Source of the DNA: Metridium senile
Taxonomy: Eukaryota; Cnidaria; Anthozoa; Actiniaria; Metridiidae
Length of the DNA stretch: 64,000 bases
Assembly (NCBI GenBank): GCA_949775045.1
Contig: OX459100.1
Coordinates: 17,839,768 to 17,903,767, forward strand
Direction of reading: 5' to 3'
Position numbers and translations under genes: made by a program. Below, piece by piece: positions 44,613 through 55,825 of this stretch. Below the pieces are notes generated by a model. That model saw only the letters and a program-made list of their open reading frames with translations, was not told the origin of the DNA and ran no database searches. Positions within the stretch are counted from its first letter, which is position 1. The number at the start of each line of letters is the position of its first letter.

Positions 44613-45101
44613 CTTTATTACACTGAGCAGATGTTTGATAATCACTGTGACATAATCTCTTTTCTACAACTTCACATTCCCAAATGCTTTGTACATTTGT
44701 TCAGCTTTTTAATCCCTAAACAGAAGTTACAATTGTTAGCATCAAAGCATTCTGGTATTTATACTTTACTGATGGCATCATTTATGAACGAAATACATGT
44801 TTGAATGGTTGAGCTTTATTTGGGCTCATTTTTTCTATTTCATTGTGCAAATTGTTGCAAAATAATTCAATTTGATGTCAAAATGCAGGTGTGCATATCG
44901 TATTGAATCAAACCAGTACAAAACCCTGGTTTGACATTGTGACAATATTGTTCATATTCGGAATATGAGGTCTTTGGATTAGCATGTAATTATGGTCTTC
45001 TCATTGGTGTTTTATAGATTAAATTCATCAAATTTTGATGTTTCAATCATTATTAAGGATTAATTTGTCATTTTCTCCCTTGTTTTCAAGAAAGTACTTT
45101 T

Positions 45102-45500
45102 TGTAGTCTCCGCAACGTAGTCTCCGCAACGGTACCACCTTCTTATTTTCTATAATTTTCAGGCAATGTAATGGACTTAGGCCAAATATTTTGGCATATA
45201 TTTAAACTAGATAGACTAGCATTCAATGTAAGCAAAAAAAGAATTTTGAAAAGATCATAGAGTCAGAGAGTTTTGAACCTGAACTTTGTTGATCAAAACA
45301 GAGGGTTTTTTTTGTAGTTTCCGCAACAGCTCATGTTTAACTCAATGTAGCTCCTCCCGCTTTTGATTTATAAATGTTGTGTAGATTTTTTGAAAGCCCT
45401 GGAGGAGACCTATTGTGTAATACCACAATAAGTTTGTATTATTTGTTGAATGGAAATATATCAATCACTTAATTGCTCTGAAGTGTAGTCTCCGCAACGG
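45102..45500. promoter_or_regulatory. Right subterminal repeats (GTAGTCTCCGCAACG), four copies
   Basis: Copies at about 45102-45117, 45117-45131 (directly abutting), 45313-45328 (one mismatch) and 45484-45499. All are in the inverse orientation to most of the left-end copies, so the two ends face each other symmetrically. Confidence 0.85.
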
Positions 45501-45503
45501 AGG

Positions 45504-45521
45504 AATACTGTGGAATGACCC
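45504..45521 (-). repeat. Right terminal inverted repeat of the transposon
   Basis: AATACTGTGGAATGACCC, the exact inverse of the left end. It is directly preceded by a subterminal motif (TGTAGTCTCCGCAACGG at 45484-45500). Confidence 0.95.
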
Positions 45522-45550
45522 TATACGTTTATGTTGTTATATTATGTTAT

Positions 45551-45753
45551 ATATAACAGGTTCCCATTTAAATCTGTACTTATGCAAATTGTGTTGATGT
45601 GTGCTAAACACACAGATCAACCAATTAGAGAAGTTCACTTTAGAAATAATATTCTCTGATTGGTTGATCCGTGTGTTTAGCACACATCAACACAATTTGC
45701 ATAAGTACAGATTTAAATGGGAAAGTACAGATTTAAATGGGAACCTGTTATAT
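45551..45753. mobile_element. 203-bp palindromic MITE
   Basis: The left arm ATATAACAGGTTCCCATTTA, AATCTGTACTTATGCAAATT, GTGTTGATGTGTGCTAAACA is inverted at the right end, with AACCTGTTATAT at the edge. The right arm contains a 21-bp internal duplication (AAAGTACAGATTTAAATGGG twice). The loop is about 15-30 bp. It lies immediately beside the remnant of the 40.4-kb repeat. Confidence 0.85.
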
Positions 45754-47440
45754 GTAGAAATGCTACTGAGTAAAACATTATTGAGTTTTGCATGTTGTAC
45801 AATATAGATACTGAATGTAGTGATAGTGAGTGTCTCAGTAGATGAAGAGCTACTATGTAGAAATGCTACTGAGTAAAACATTGAGTGTTGTGTGTTGTAA
45901 ATACTGAATGTAGTGGTAGTGTGTGTCTCAGTAGATGAAGAGCTACTATGTAGAAATGCTACTGGGCAAAACATTATTGAGTGTTGTGTGTTGTAAATAC
46001 TGAATGTAGTGGTAGTGTGTGTCTCAGTAGATGAAGAGCTACTATGTAGAAATGCTACTGGGCAAAACATTATTGAGTGTTGTGTGTTGTAAATACTGAA
46101 TGTAGTGGTAGTGTGTGTCTCAGTAGATGAAGAGCTACTATGTAGAAATGCTACTGGGCAAAACATTATTGAGTGTTGTGTGTTGTAAATACTGAATGTA
46201 GTGGTAGTGTGTGTCTCAGTAGATGAAGAGCTACTATGTAGTCTAAATGCTACTGGGCAAAACATTATTGAGTGTTGTGTGTTGTAAATACTGAATGTAG
46301 TGGTAGTGAGTGTCTCAGTAGATGAAGAGCTACTATGTAGAAATACTACTGAGTAAAACATTATTGAGTGTTGTGTTTGTAAATACTGAATGTAGTGGTA
46401 GTGTGTGTCTCAGTAGATGAAGAGCTACTATGTAGAAATGCTACTGGCAAAAAACATTATTGAGTGTTGTGTGTTGTAAATACTGAATGTAGTGGTAGTG
46501 AGTGTCTCAATAGATGAAGAGCTACTATGTAGAAATGCTACTGGGCAAAACATTATTGAGTGTTGTGTGTTGTAAATACTGAATGTAGTGGTAGTGTGTG
46601 TCTCAGTAGATGAAGAGCTACTATGTAGAAATGCTACATAGTAGATGGAGAGTTACTATGTAGAAATGCTACTGAGTAATACATTATTGAGTGTTGTGTG
46701 TTGTGAATACTGAATGTAGTGGTAGTGAGTGTCTCATTAGATGAAGAGCTACTATGTAGAAATGCTACTGAGTAATACATTATTGAGTGTTGTGTGTTGT
46801 GAATACTGAATGTAGTGGTAGTGAGTGTCTCAGTAGATGAAGAGCTACTATGTAGAAATGCTACTGAGTAATACATTATTGAGTGTTGTGTGTTATGAAT
46901 ACTGAATGTAGTGGTAGTGAGTGTCTCAGTAGATGAAGAGCTACTATGTAGAAATGCTACTGGGCAAAACATTATTGAGTGTTGTGTGTTGTAAATACTG
47001 AATGTAGTGGTAGTGTGTGTCTCAGTAGATGAAGAGCTACTATGTAGAAATGCTACATAGTAGATGGAGAGTTACTATGTAGAAATGCTACTGAGTAATA
47101 CATTATTGAGTGTTGTGTGTTGTGAATACTGAATGTAGTGGTAGTGAGTGTCTCAGTAGATGAAGAGCTACTATGTAGAAATGCTACTGGGCAAAACATT
47201 ATTGAGTGTTGTGTGTTGTGAATACTGAATGTAGTGGTAGTGAGTGTCTCAGTAGATGAAGAGCTACTATGTAGAAATACTACTGAGTAAAACATTGAGT
47301 GTTGTGTGTTGTAAATACTGAATGTAGTGGTAGTGAGTGTCTCAGTAGATGAAGAGCTACTTTGTAGAAATGCTACTGAGTAAAAAAATATGTTCTGTGA
47401 TGTGAATACTGAATGTAGTATGTGGTTGGGGAACTTGTGT
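45754..47440. repeat. 96-bp minisatellite, about sixteen copies
   Basis: Each unit contains GATGAAGAGCTACTATGTAG, AAATGCTACTG, ACATTATTGAGTGTTGTGTG and TTGTAAATACTGAATGTAGT with GGTAGTGAGTGTCTCAGTA. The marker GATGAAGAGCTAC occurs near 45841, 45934, 46030, 46126 and onward to 47349. Two copies at about 46630-46660 and 47050-47080 share a rearranged junction (GCTACATAGTAGATGGAGAG), showing that a larger block of about 420 bp was itself duplicated. Long minus-strand frames with a 32-residue repeat arise because 96 is a multiple of three. Confidence 0.95.
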
Positions 47441-47751
47441 GATTGTGTGTTAGAATTATAAATATTAGTCACCAGCTGGGAAGACTTGGCAATGAATAAA
47501 TGTGTCATGACATAAAAAATACAGTAGAATTATCTATCAAAGATATTTTTTACTGATGAAGACCTTTGGCCAAACATTGAAGTGTTATTGAAAATGTTCA
47601 AAATCAGTGACAAAACTTTTTTTTACAGATTTCTGTTAGAACTCCAGATTTTCATTCATGCTGACTGGCCAAGAGCCATGACAAATAGAGGCAAAACTAT
47701 TACATGCTATCAATAAGTGTATTGTGACCAAATGTTAATGTCATATTGCAG
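47441..47751. other. Gene-free stretch
   Basis: No gene. TGATGAAGACCTTTGGCCAA with AACATTGAAGTGTTATTGAA resembles repeat-derived sequence, but no family could be assigned. Confidence 0.4.
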
Positions 47752-48073
47752 TTAATAGAACGTTTTCGAATAACCCACTTTTAACATGCAAATGAGCATA
47801 TGTGTAGAATAACATGTTAATGAGGCGTGTGTGTAGCAAAGTGCTTCAGTGAGTCACGCTCTCGGCTTAAAATAATAAAAATAAAACACGAGTGACAACG
47901 AAAAACATTGATAGATTTCCTCAAACAACTTTTATCAATGTTTTTCACAGTGGCTTGTGGGCTCAAGGAAAAAAATGAAAGCAAATAGCTAGAAAGCACA
48001 CCTCATTAGCATGTTATTTCACGTATGTGCTCATTTGCATGTTAAAATGGGGTTATATAAAAACGCTCTAATA
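47752..48073. mobile_element. 320-bp MITE with about 75-bp imperfect inverted arms
   Basis: TTAATAGAACGTTTTCGAAT, AACCCACTTTTAACATGCAA, ATGAGCATATGTG ... AACATGTTAATGAGG is inverted at the right (CCTCATTAGCATGTT ... TTTGCATGTTAAAATGGGGT, TATATAAAAACGCTCTAATA). The interior contains CAGTGGCTTGTGGGCTCAAG, a motif related to one near 1182. Confidence 0.8.
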
Positions 48074-48279
48074 AGAGGACATACCATTATATTTAAATGC
48101 TACTATTATTACTATTAAAAATAAAACATAATCAATTTACAATTATCATTCATATTGAATATGTTCATCATCTTTACTTAAGCATGTTGATTATCATCAT
48201 CATAAGTCAATACAAGCCGGCTCTTTTTATTTCTTCAATTTCTTCGACATTTGAGCAGTGTTATTTACTAAAATATTTA

Positions 48280-48555
48280 ATGTAGGGGTGGGGAGTGTGG
48301 GTCGAAGTCTCTCCAATTAGTAGGACACTTGAGCCTGGCTAAAATATTTAATTAAGGGGTGGTGAGTATGGATCCAAGTCTCTCCAATTAGTAGGACACT
48401 TGAGCCTGGCTTAAATATTTAATGTAGGTGTGGTGAGTATGGATCAGAGTCTCTCCAATTAGTAGGACACTTGAGCCTGGCTAAAATATTTAATGTAGGT
48501 GTGGTGAGTATGGGTCTGAGTCTCCCCAATTAGTAGAACACTTGTGTCCGGTTAT
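48280..48555. repeat. 71-bp tandem repeat, four copies
   Basis: Four units contain ATTTAATGTAGGTGTGGTGA, GTATGGATC, AGTCTCTCCAATTAGTAGGA and CACTTGAGCCTGGCTAAA. Copies start near 48276, 48346, 48417 and 48489; the last is the most diverged (ACACTTGTGTCCGG). A related single TAGCCAGACACAAGTGTCCT with ACTAATTGGAAAGACC occurs inverted near 49411-49446. Confidence 0.9.
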
Positions 48556-49506
48556 ACAAAGAATGAGAAATTATAAAACAAATATGTACAAACGTAATGA
48601 CGGTATGGTATCAAAATTGCGCAAAAATATGAAAATATACTAATCAAAACATGCATAAATTAACATCATTATTATTGTTTATATTGTGCAGACATTTTCT
48701 ACGTTATATCAACCCCTAACAAACTAACAATATTTACTGACATACCGTCCCTTGCAGTTCGACAGAATACACACTGAAATCCTCAATGTTTACACACACA
48801 GCTTGAAAACAATCTTGTTTCTTCGAGGTCATGCTAGAATGAAAAGTGCACTTTTAAACCTCTAAAATACAAGGCTACTCCACCAAATAAGCTCAACAAG
48901 ATCTAACGCACTTGAAGTTTTGAATAATGCCGTAAAATAAGCATTTCAATACGTTTTCACTTACCAAAAAGCTGCTTATAAACCCACGTGCGTCAAAACA
49001 CAACAACAACCTTCGTCCGCCATTTTGTCTTCATCCTCTTGCCCGCAAAGCATGATGCGCTCTACCATAGGGAGCCCAAAAGGTCCAGGACCAAATTTCT
49101 GGAATGAAAATTCATAAAACAAATATTATTAAACATTAATATTGACGAAGAAGAAAAATAACAGAAGTAATTAAAATGAAAGAAAACCATTGATCCCTTT
49201 TTCACAAAGACGCCAATCAGTTTTTGAACATTTTTTTACAGTTCATAATTAATAAATGAATCGAAGCTGGTTCTAATAAGGCCAAAGCGCAGGTGAACAA
49301 TTGATAGTTTACACTTTAACCTGCTGACAGCCTCAATGTTTCCAAGGGAACATGACACTATACACCAAATAAAGTGAAAAATAAATCACTTTGTTAATGT
49401 ATCAATCTTCTAGCCAGACACAAGTGTCCTACTAATTGGAAAGACCAGACTGGAGGCTCAGACCCACACTGACTCACGATTATAAACATTTTAATATATT
49501 TTAATT
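48556..49506. other. Gene-free stretch
   Basis: No gene recognised. A diverged inverted copy of the 71-bp unit lies at about 49410-49465. CGTCCGCCATTTTGTCTTCA near 49013 resembles 5'-UTR/promoter-type sequence seen in animal genes, but no downstream frame was found on either strand. Confidence 0.4.
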
Positions 49507-49780
49507 TTACAGCGCGACGCACCTTACCGTGGCCACCCAATTAAAGTTTTGTACAAGTTAGCTAAGCGTTCAAAAGTTTCTCTTTTCAAATTATTGGCTA
49601 ACCTGGGAGGTTTTTCAGACATTTATAAACTTCACTCTTGTCTTCGCTTTGAACATTCAAAGTGTTTACCATTTGACACTCAGCGTGTCTTTTATATTAA
49701 GGTCAAAGTCTCGCTTTCTGATTGGTTAACTTGTACAAATCTTTAATTAGGTGGCCACGATAAGGTGCGTCGCGCTGTAA
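49507..49780. mobile_element. MITE, family A copy 2 (TTACAGCGCGACGC termini)
   Basis: A 274-bp copy of the element at 857-1152, same orientation, with better-preserved ends: TTACAGCGCGACGCACCTTA then CCGTGGCCACCCAATTAAAG; the right end is GGTGGCCACGATAAGGTGCG then TCGCGCTGTAA. Relative to copy 1 it lacks about 20 bp internally (the CACCTTTTCAAATTTAAACA segment). Confidence 0.9.
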
Positions 49781-50143
49781 GTATTTAACAATATTTTGGC
49801 ACACAACTTTGCCCACATGCATGGACATATCAGCTCATGTTGATTATTACGAAGGGACGACAACCGAATAACCCGGAGAAAAACCATCTGGCACTATGGG
49901 AGAGAACATCATATCAAGCAAACTCAATTAGTCACATATAATGCTAAAGTTGCCGACGTTGTCTTAGGAGTAAAAAGAGTGAAAAGACTGATTAAACTTG
50001 CAAAAGTCAGAGAGTTCTGCTCTTTTTCTACGGTGCATAATTTGGTAATTTGTCTTTGATAAAGACGATAAACCCTTCTTTTCATACATGGAAACAAGCG
50101 AGTAAACTAGTATAGGCTGCGCCGGTGTTTGATATAAACGATA
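49781..50143. other. Gene-free stretch
   Basis: No gene. GAATAACCCGGAGAAAAACC near 49867 resembles a widespread SINE-like motif. The CTAGTATAGGCTGCGCCGGT segment belongs to the neighbouring fold-back family. Confidence 0.4.
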
Positions 50144-50311
50144 GGTAATAGAATGAAATTTGTAACACCATAAAAAATGTTGACTTAACTTTACTGACGT
50201 CTTCGTCGGAGTAAAAAAGGACCTTTTTACTCCGACGAAGGGCTAAATCTCGAAACGTCAGTAAAGTTAAGTCAACATTTTTTACGGTGTTACAAATTTC
50301 ATTCTATTACC
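50144..50311. mobile_element. 168-bp fold-back element
   Basis: GGTAATAGAATGAAATTTGT, AACACCATAAAAAATGTTGA, CTTAACTTTACTGACGT with CTTCGTCGGAGTAAAAAAGG is inverted immediately after (CCTTTTTACTCCGACGAAGG ... TTCATTCTATTACC). The right arm holds an extra GCTAAATCTCGAAA. A fragment of the same family interrupts the satellite at 28005-28110. Confidence 0.85.
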
Positions 50312-50559
50312 TTCTTTCCATACTTCACACACATTGTACCGACAGGAGTGACTTTAAAATCCCACACCACTCTTCGATTCACTTAGAGAAGGGAAACCCG
50401 GTGGGGCTAGGGCTCCCTGACAACTTAAAAACGTATTATCTCGATCAAAGCTGTGCTCCGCGCGGGTTCAAGATGTCCATGTTCAGCAGCATGGCACCCC
50501 TTCATGGCTTGTAGCTCAGAACTTGTTGCAAAAAATGGTGTTTCCTTTATACAACTTCA
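50312..50559. other. LINE-like or unique sequence without a gene
   Basis: A 75-codon frame (50287-50514) contains TYYLDQSCAPRG, which I cannot assign. It adjoins the LINE tail at 50560 and may be retroelement 3' sequence. Confidence 0.35.
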
Positions 50560-50750
50560 TTCATTCATTCATTCATTTATGCTATCTATCTAGGTTAGCC
50601 CTTGTGGTTGTTATAGATAGCCTGTACCTAAAAATTTCTAAAATTCTACCCAATATACATATGCACTTTGTAACTCATGGTACTGAATAAAATTGAAATT
50701 GAATTGAATTCATTCATTCATTCATTCATTCATTCATTCATTCATTCGAA
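50560..50750 (+). mobile_element. LINE 3' tail with (ATTC)n
   Basis: A first (ATTC)n run at about 50560-50575, then GGTTAGCCCTTGTGGTTGTT, TAGATAGCCTGTACC and GAATAAAATTGAAATTGAAT followed by (ATTC)n to 50747. The AATAAA signal and tetranucleotide tail indicate a 5'-truncated non-LTR retrotransposon. Confidence 0.7.
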
Positions 50751-52226
50751 GGAAGTGATAATTCTGGAATGATCAATTATTAAAAAAATAATTAGTTATG
50801 GTAATGTAGTCTTTTGGCAAATCATAAATGTGTTAGGCATGCAGGTGCTACGCTTTTGGCAGCGAGTATCAGTTTTGAGCTGTTGTATTTTTAAAGACAT
50901 GAGAAGATAGGTTAAAAAGATCATCAAAACTACATCTTTAAAAGGTACGCATTAATATATATATATCATTTCATACCAATGAAACCTGCTTAATTTTGTG
51001 GGCATTCTTTCTAGATTCTGAAGAGCCGCTTAATATTGCTTATTTCAGTGAAGTACCTTGTTTAATTTGAAGCAATAATTATCGTACAGTATTAGGAAGT
51101 AAAAAAATAATATAATTTTGGGAAGATGACAACAATTACCGTACATTTCCGTTAGTTGTTAAATAGTAATATACTCATGGGCTATCACACTAGAGGACAG
51201 ACTAGTCTTCTCGACGTATATCTCTGTATATCCGTATACGTATAAGGAATTAGACGAATTTTTCGTCTCAAATATTTGTGTTCGTCCCGTTTTGAAACAA
51301 GATGACTAGCTAGTCCGTCATAAGACGATTTGTCCGCCTTATAGTCTAAAAACGACTATTGAAGCATAAAGTTCTAAACTTTAAAAAACAATAGTTGTAA
51401 TTACCTTGCAAATACAAATGCAGCCAACTGATATTCAGTTTAATGTATTCAGTTTGATGCATTCAGTTTGATGCATTCGTTAGTATTTTTTGCATTTTGC
51501 ATTTTATATTTCTATTTTTAGTTATATACATTTTAGTAGGAATAGAATATTCAATTGGCACGTAAGTTCTGTTTCCTACTCCCGTCACATCTATATATAC
51601 TTTTTAAATATTTTTATTTGTATTTTAAATAAACTAAACTTAACAATATACAAGTCAGGATTAGTTACATTTGTACTCGACGCAGCCCGCACTACTTAAA
51701 GTAACTCTATTAAAGAAATAAATGGATTTTTGCAGGTACTTCTAATTATTTTTGTAGTGCATTGTATAACTTTAAAAGTTATTAGCAATGTAGGTAAACC
51801 TAACAGCTCAGGTCTCGATATTTCAATAACAATGCAGATTCATGCTGTTTTTTTTTTACTGTTTATACCGTCACAGTAAAAGTCGTTCACCAAACCATTC
51901 AAATGACCAAAATGATTACTGTTTTTCAAAGTACTCTCTCTATATATAGTCTGGGAGCAACTGTAGTGCCGTGGGATTTTCGTGAAGATTTAACGCGACT
52001 TGTGTAGAATTAAATGTTGAGTAGGACCTAAAGAACATTTTAAATGTTGTCGGCACTTCTGTAAGTCGTGCAGGGGGGGTCTACGGGGCGTTTGAAAACT
52101 ACCCACTCTAATCTTGCATGAAAATGAGGCTGAAATCATAAAACTGAATAAAACCTGGTCTTAATTTGGTATTTTTCACTGACAATATTAACTTTTTTGA
52201 TAGTCTGAGATGTTGTACTGAACACC
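50751..52226. other. Gene-free AT-rich stretch
   Basis: No gene seen. GACTAGTCTTCTCGACGTAT and GACTAGCTAGTCCGTCATAA near 51190-51330 hint at a decayed repeat. TGTATTCAGTTTGATGCATT is a short direct repeat near 51440-51475. Confidence 0.4.
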
Positions 52227-54340
52227 ATCGTTTGTAGGGATAATTATAGGGGTCACGTGACCGGAAGTTAAGGCTCAATTTCCTTGTTATCCTAAAATGA
52301 CTTAAAAATTGGACTAAACTGACTACAAATGAAAGCTCGATTCTAAACTAGCTTTTTAATAATCACTGTCATCATTTTCGTTGCACCCAATCTGCAGTTT
52401 TTCGTTATTGACAGTAGCTGTATTTTCACAGGAATCATCACTGTCACAAGAAGAACAGAGGTCGGCGCAGTTCAAGCCCGGTTTTCGGCACTGACATCGG
52501 TTGTTCGAGCATATTTGTTTTTTTTATATCCACACTTGACCAAAAAAATAGACAAACAATTAATGTCTTCTGACACTTCTCTGGGTATCGCCTTAAAGAT
52601 AGAACACGTAGCTAGTTACGTCATCTCGGCACGATATCTTCTTCTTCATTTGTTAGCTCGTTCTTAGTCTTAGCCATGATAAGAAAGGAGTCTTCGCATG
52701 GTGATCTTAATAAACAATTATAATAAATTTATTTCAAGTATTGAGGAATATAGCATGAAAATGATCAATTGTACATTACAATATATGGAATCGTTACAAG
52801 CCTGTCTTTTAACTCGGGTACCACACGTCTGCATGGAGATGCACTTTGATGCACTGAGAGCTTCAATCCCTTGACAAGCCAAACGATATTAACTGAATAC
52901 TGTTCCCAACTGGCTTAGCTCTTTAACAGTAGAATGACAAAGTATAGTATGAAACCATTGATAAAGTCTGCTTGATTTTCGACCGATATGACTTACCATA
53001 TCCAAGTTAAAAGACGGGCTGGTCAAGATCCCATATATTGATCTAACAAAGTATCTGCCAGAGAAGTTGCTCGATCGTGCCGAGATGACGTTACTACGTG
53101 CTGTTGTGGCCTAGGGATGTACAAGTCTTGCAACACATCAAGGTATAGACCATCTTTAAAATAATTAAGAAAAGGTAGATACAAAGACCTTGCTCCATGC
53201 TCTAGACGCAACTGCCAACGGTGGTACTGAGTTGTTTATCCATTCCCCAGAAACGGACCGTCCCCGTTCTATCTTTAAGGCGATACCCAGAGATGTGTCA
53301 TGCAGAAGACATCGTTTGTCACTGGCACTGGTAAAAGTCATCGTGTGATTGAGCTTGGTCCGATTGCTTGTGCTCTGGGCAGTGGTAAATTGGCAGCACT
53401 ACCTGCCTTCCATAAACTCAGCGGAACTGATATAACTGGTAGCTGTTCTGCAAAGGGAAAGTTGCTTGCTGGAAAGCATTTGCGAATGCAGGTGAAGATG
53501 TCATGAACGCTTTTTGGAACCTTGGAACAACACTGCATTCCGCAGAGGAGACAGTGGCATGTCTGGAGAAGCATGTCTGCCATGCAACTGTATCAACATG
53601 GAACAACCATCACCCAAGTCAGAGACCTCAGGTGGGAGATGTTTGGCAAGAATCAGGTTCAGTCAGACATGCTACAACCAACGCAGAGCAGACTTTATGA
53701 GGCGATTCTACGTGCTCATTACCAGATGCTATAGTGGAATAACGACTGTGTTGACAGTCCAAGTTTCCCACAACCAGATGGATTTGGATAGGAGAAAGAG
53801 AATGACAAATGGATCCGTGTTATGAAAAAACGACCGCCCGCACCAGAAGCAGTAATTTGTTTGGTCAAGTGTTGATGTAAAAAGAACAAATGCTCGAACA
53901 ACCGATGTCAGTGCCGAAAACAGGGCTTGAACTGCGCCGACCGGCTGTTCTTCTTGTGACAGTGATGATTCGTGTAAAAATACAGATACTATCAACAGTC
54001 CGGGAGATTACCAGTTTTGGAAATACATTATCATTATTGTGTGTCCTGAGATGATTGATCATTGCCATATTCACGACTGTGTTCCTTCCTGTGATTGGTT
54101 AGAGCTGTGTTTACAAAACGATTACCAAAACTGGTAATCTCCCGGACTGATCAATAACGAAAAAACTGCCCATTGAGTTCGACAAAAATGATAAAAGTGA
54201 TGATTAAAAAGCTAATTTAGAATCGAGCTTTCATTTGTAGTCAGTTTAGTCCAATTATCAAGTCATTTTTAGGATAACAAGGAAATTGAGCCTTAACTTC
54301 CGGTCACGTGACCCCTATAATTATCCCTACAAACGATGGT
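52227..54340. mobile_element. Composite inverted-repeat relic of a protein-coding DNA transposon
   Basis: The left arm 52227-52560 (AACACCATCGTTTGTAGGGA then TAATTATAGGGGTCACGTGA) is inverted at 53862-54340, and a second nested inverted pair joins about 52567-52640 to 53062-53307 (GGGTATCGCCTTAAAGATAG). On the plus strand, 53300-53870 keeps pieces of one protein in several frames: ACALGSGKLAALPAFHKLSG with TDITGS, WKAFANAGEDVMNAFWNLG, LQPTQSRLYEAILRAHYQ. Both arms encode its Cys-rich C-terminus (RCQCRKPGLNCADLCSSC on the minus strand of the left arm). This LPAFH.L.G.D protein type is common in invertebrate transposons. Frameshifts show that it is dead. Confidence 0.75.
53996..54149. mobile_element. 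154-bp MITE nested in the relic, 5-bp target duplication
   Basis: CAGTCCGGGAGATTACCAGT then TTTGG at the left is inverted as CCAAAACTGGTAATCTCCCG then GACTG at the right (25 bp, perfect). ATCAA lies directly before and after. The other arm of the host relic, near 52409-52435, has the uninterrupted sequence (TTATTGACAGTAGCTGTATT, inverted), which confirms the insertion. Termini CAG...CTG with 5-bp duplications match the elements at 23972 and 32127. Confidence 0.9.
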
Positions 54341-54645
54341 TTTTTTGACTTTTTTTTTTACGAAATTTTGTAGCAACCCAAAACAATTCTCTCTATATAA
54401 TTCTTGACAAAGAAGTCAGCGACGGCATCGAAACGTCGAAGTTTTCAAATTTTACAGTTAAGTAACACTCTTTTATACGGGGCACTAATAACCATTTTTA
54501 CAGTAGCAACACTCTCTTTTATACGGTGTACAATTTACACGGACAATTTATCATTTTTACAGTAGCAACACTCTTTTTACGGTTTATAAGTTGCCTTTTT
54601 ATAGGAAATTAACGCTTCACCTATTTAACGCGAATTTAAAAAAAT
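54341..54645. repeat. Short repeats of TTTTTACAGTAGCAACACTC
   Basis: TACAGTTAAGTAACACTCTT, TTTACAGTAGCAACACTCTC and TTTACAGTAGCAACACTCTT recur at about 54456, 54500 and 54555 with TTTATACGG between them. AAGAAGTCAGCGACGGCATC precedes them. There is no gene. Confidence 0.6.
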
Positions 54646-55770
<1,125 letters not shown>

Positions 55771-55825
55771 GCTTCTCCGATTTGAAAATCAATAAAAGTC
55801 CATCTTTCTAAGCGCAGGTAAACAG

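Larger units (their letters stand above)
40720..45525 (+). mobile_element. Complete 4.8-kb DNA transposon with TIRs and TATA target duplication
   Basis: Element 40724-45521, bounded by TATA on each side (40720-40723 and 45522-45525). GGGTCATTCCACAGTATT at the left end is perfectly inverted at the right end (AATACTGTGGAATGACCC, 45504-45521). The related sequence near 29520-29540 carries a single TATA at the corresponding position, supporting a 4-bp TATA target duplication. Inside are one long gene (41718-44612) and eight subterminal copies of CGTTGCGGAGACTAC. The open frame and perfect ends suggest recent activity. A 4-bp duplication is compatible with Sola-like superfamilies, among others; I do not assign one. 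Confidence 0.93.

Noticed and set aside
45687..47508. Minus-strand Ser/Thr-rich repeat frames (FLHSSSSSTETLTTTTFSIY)
   Set aside because: 96-bp minisatellite with period divisible by three; frames break where units carry other indels.
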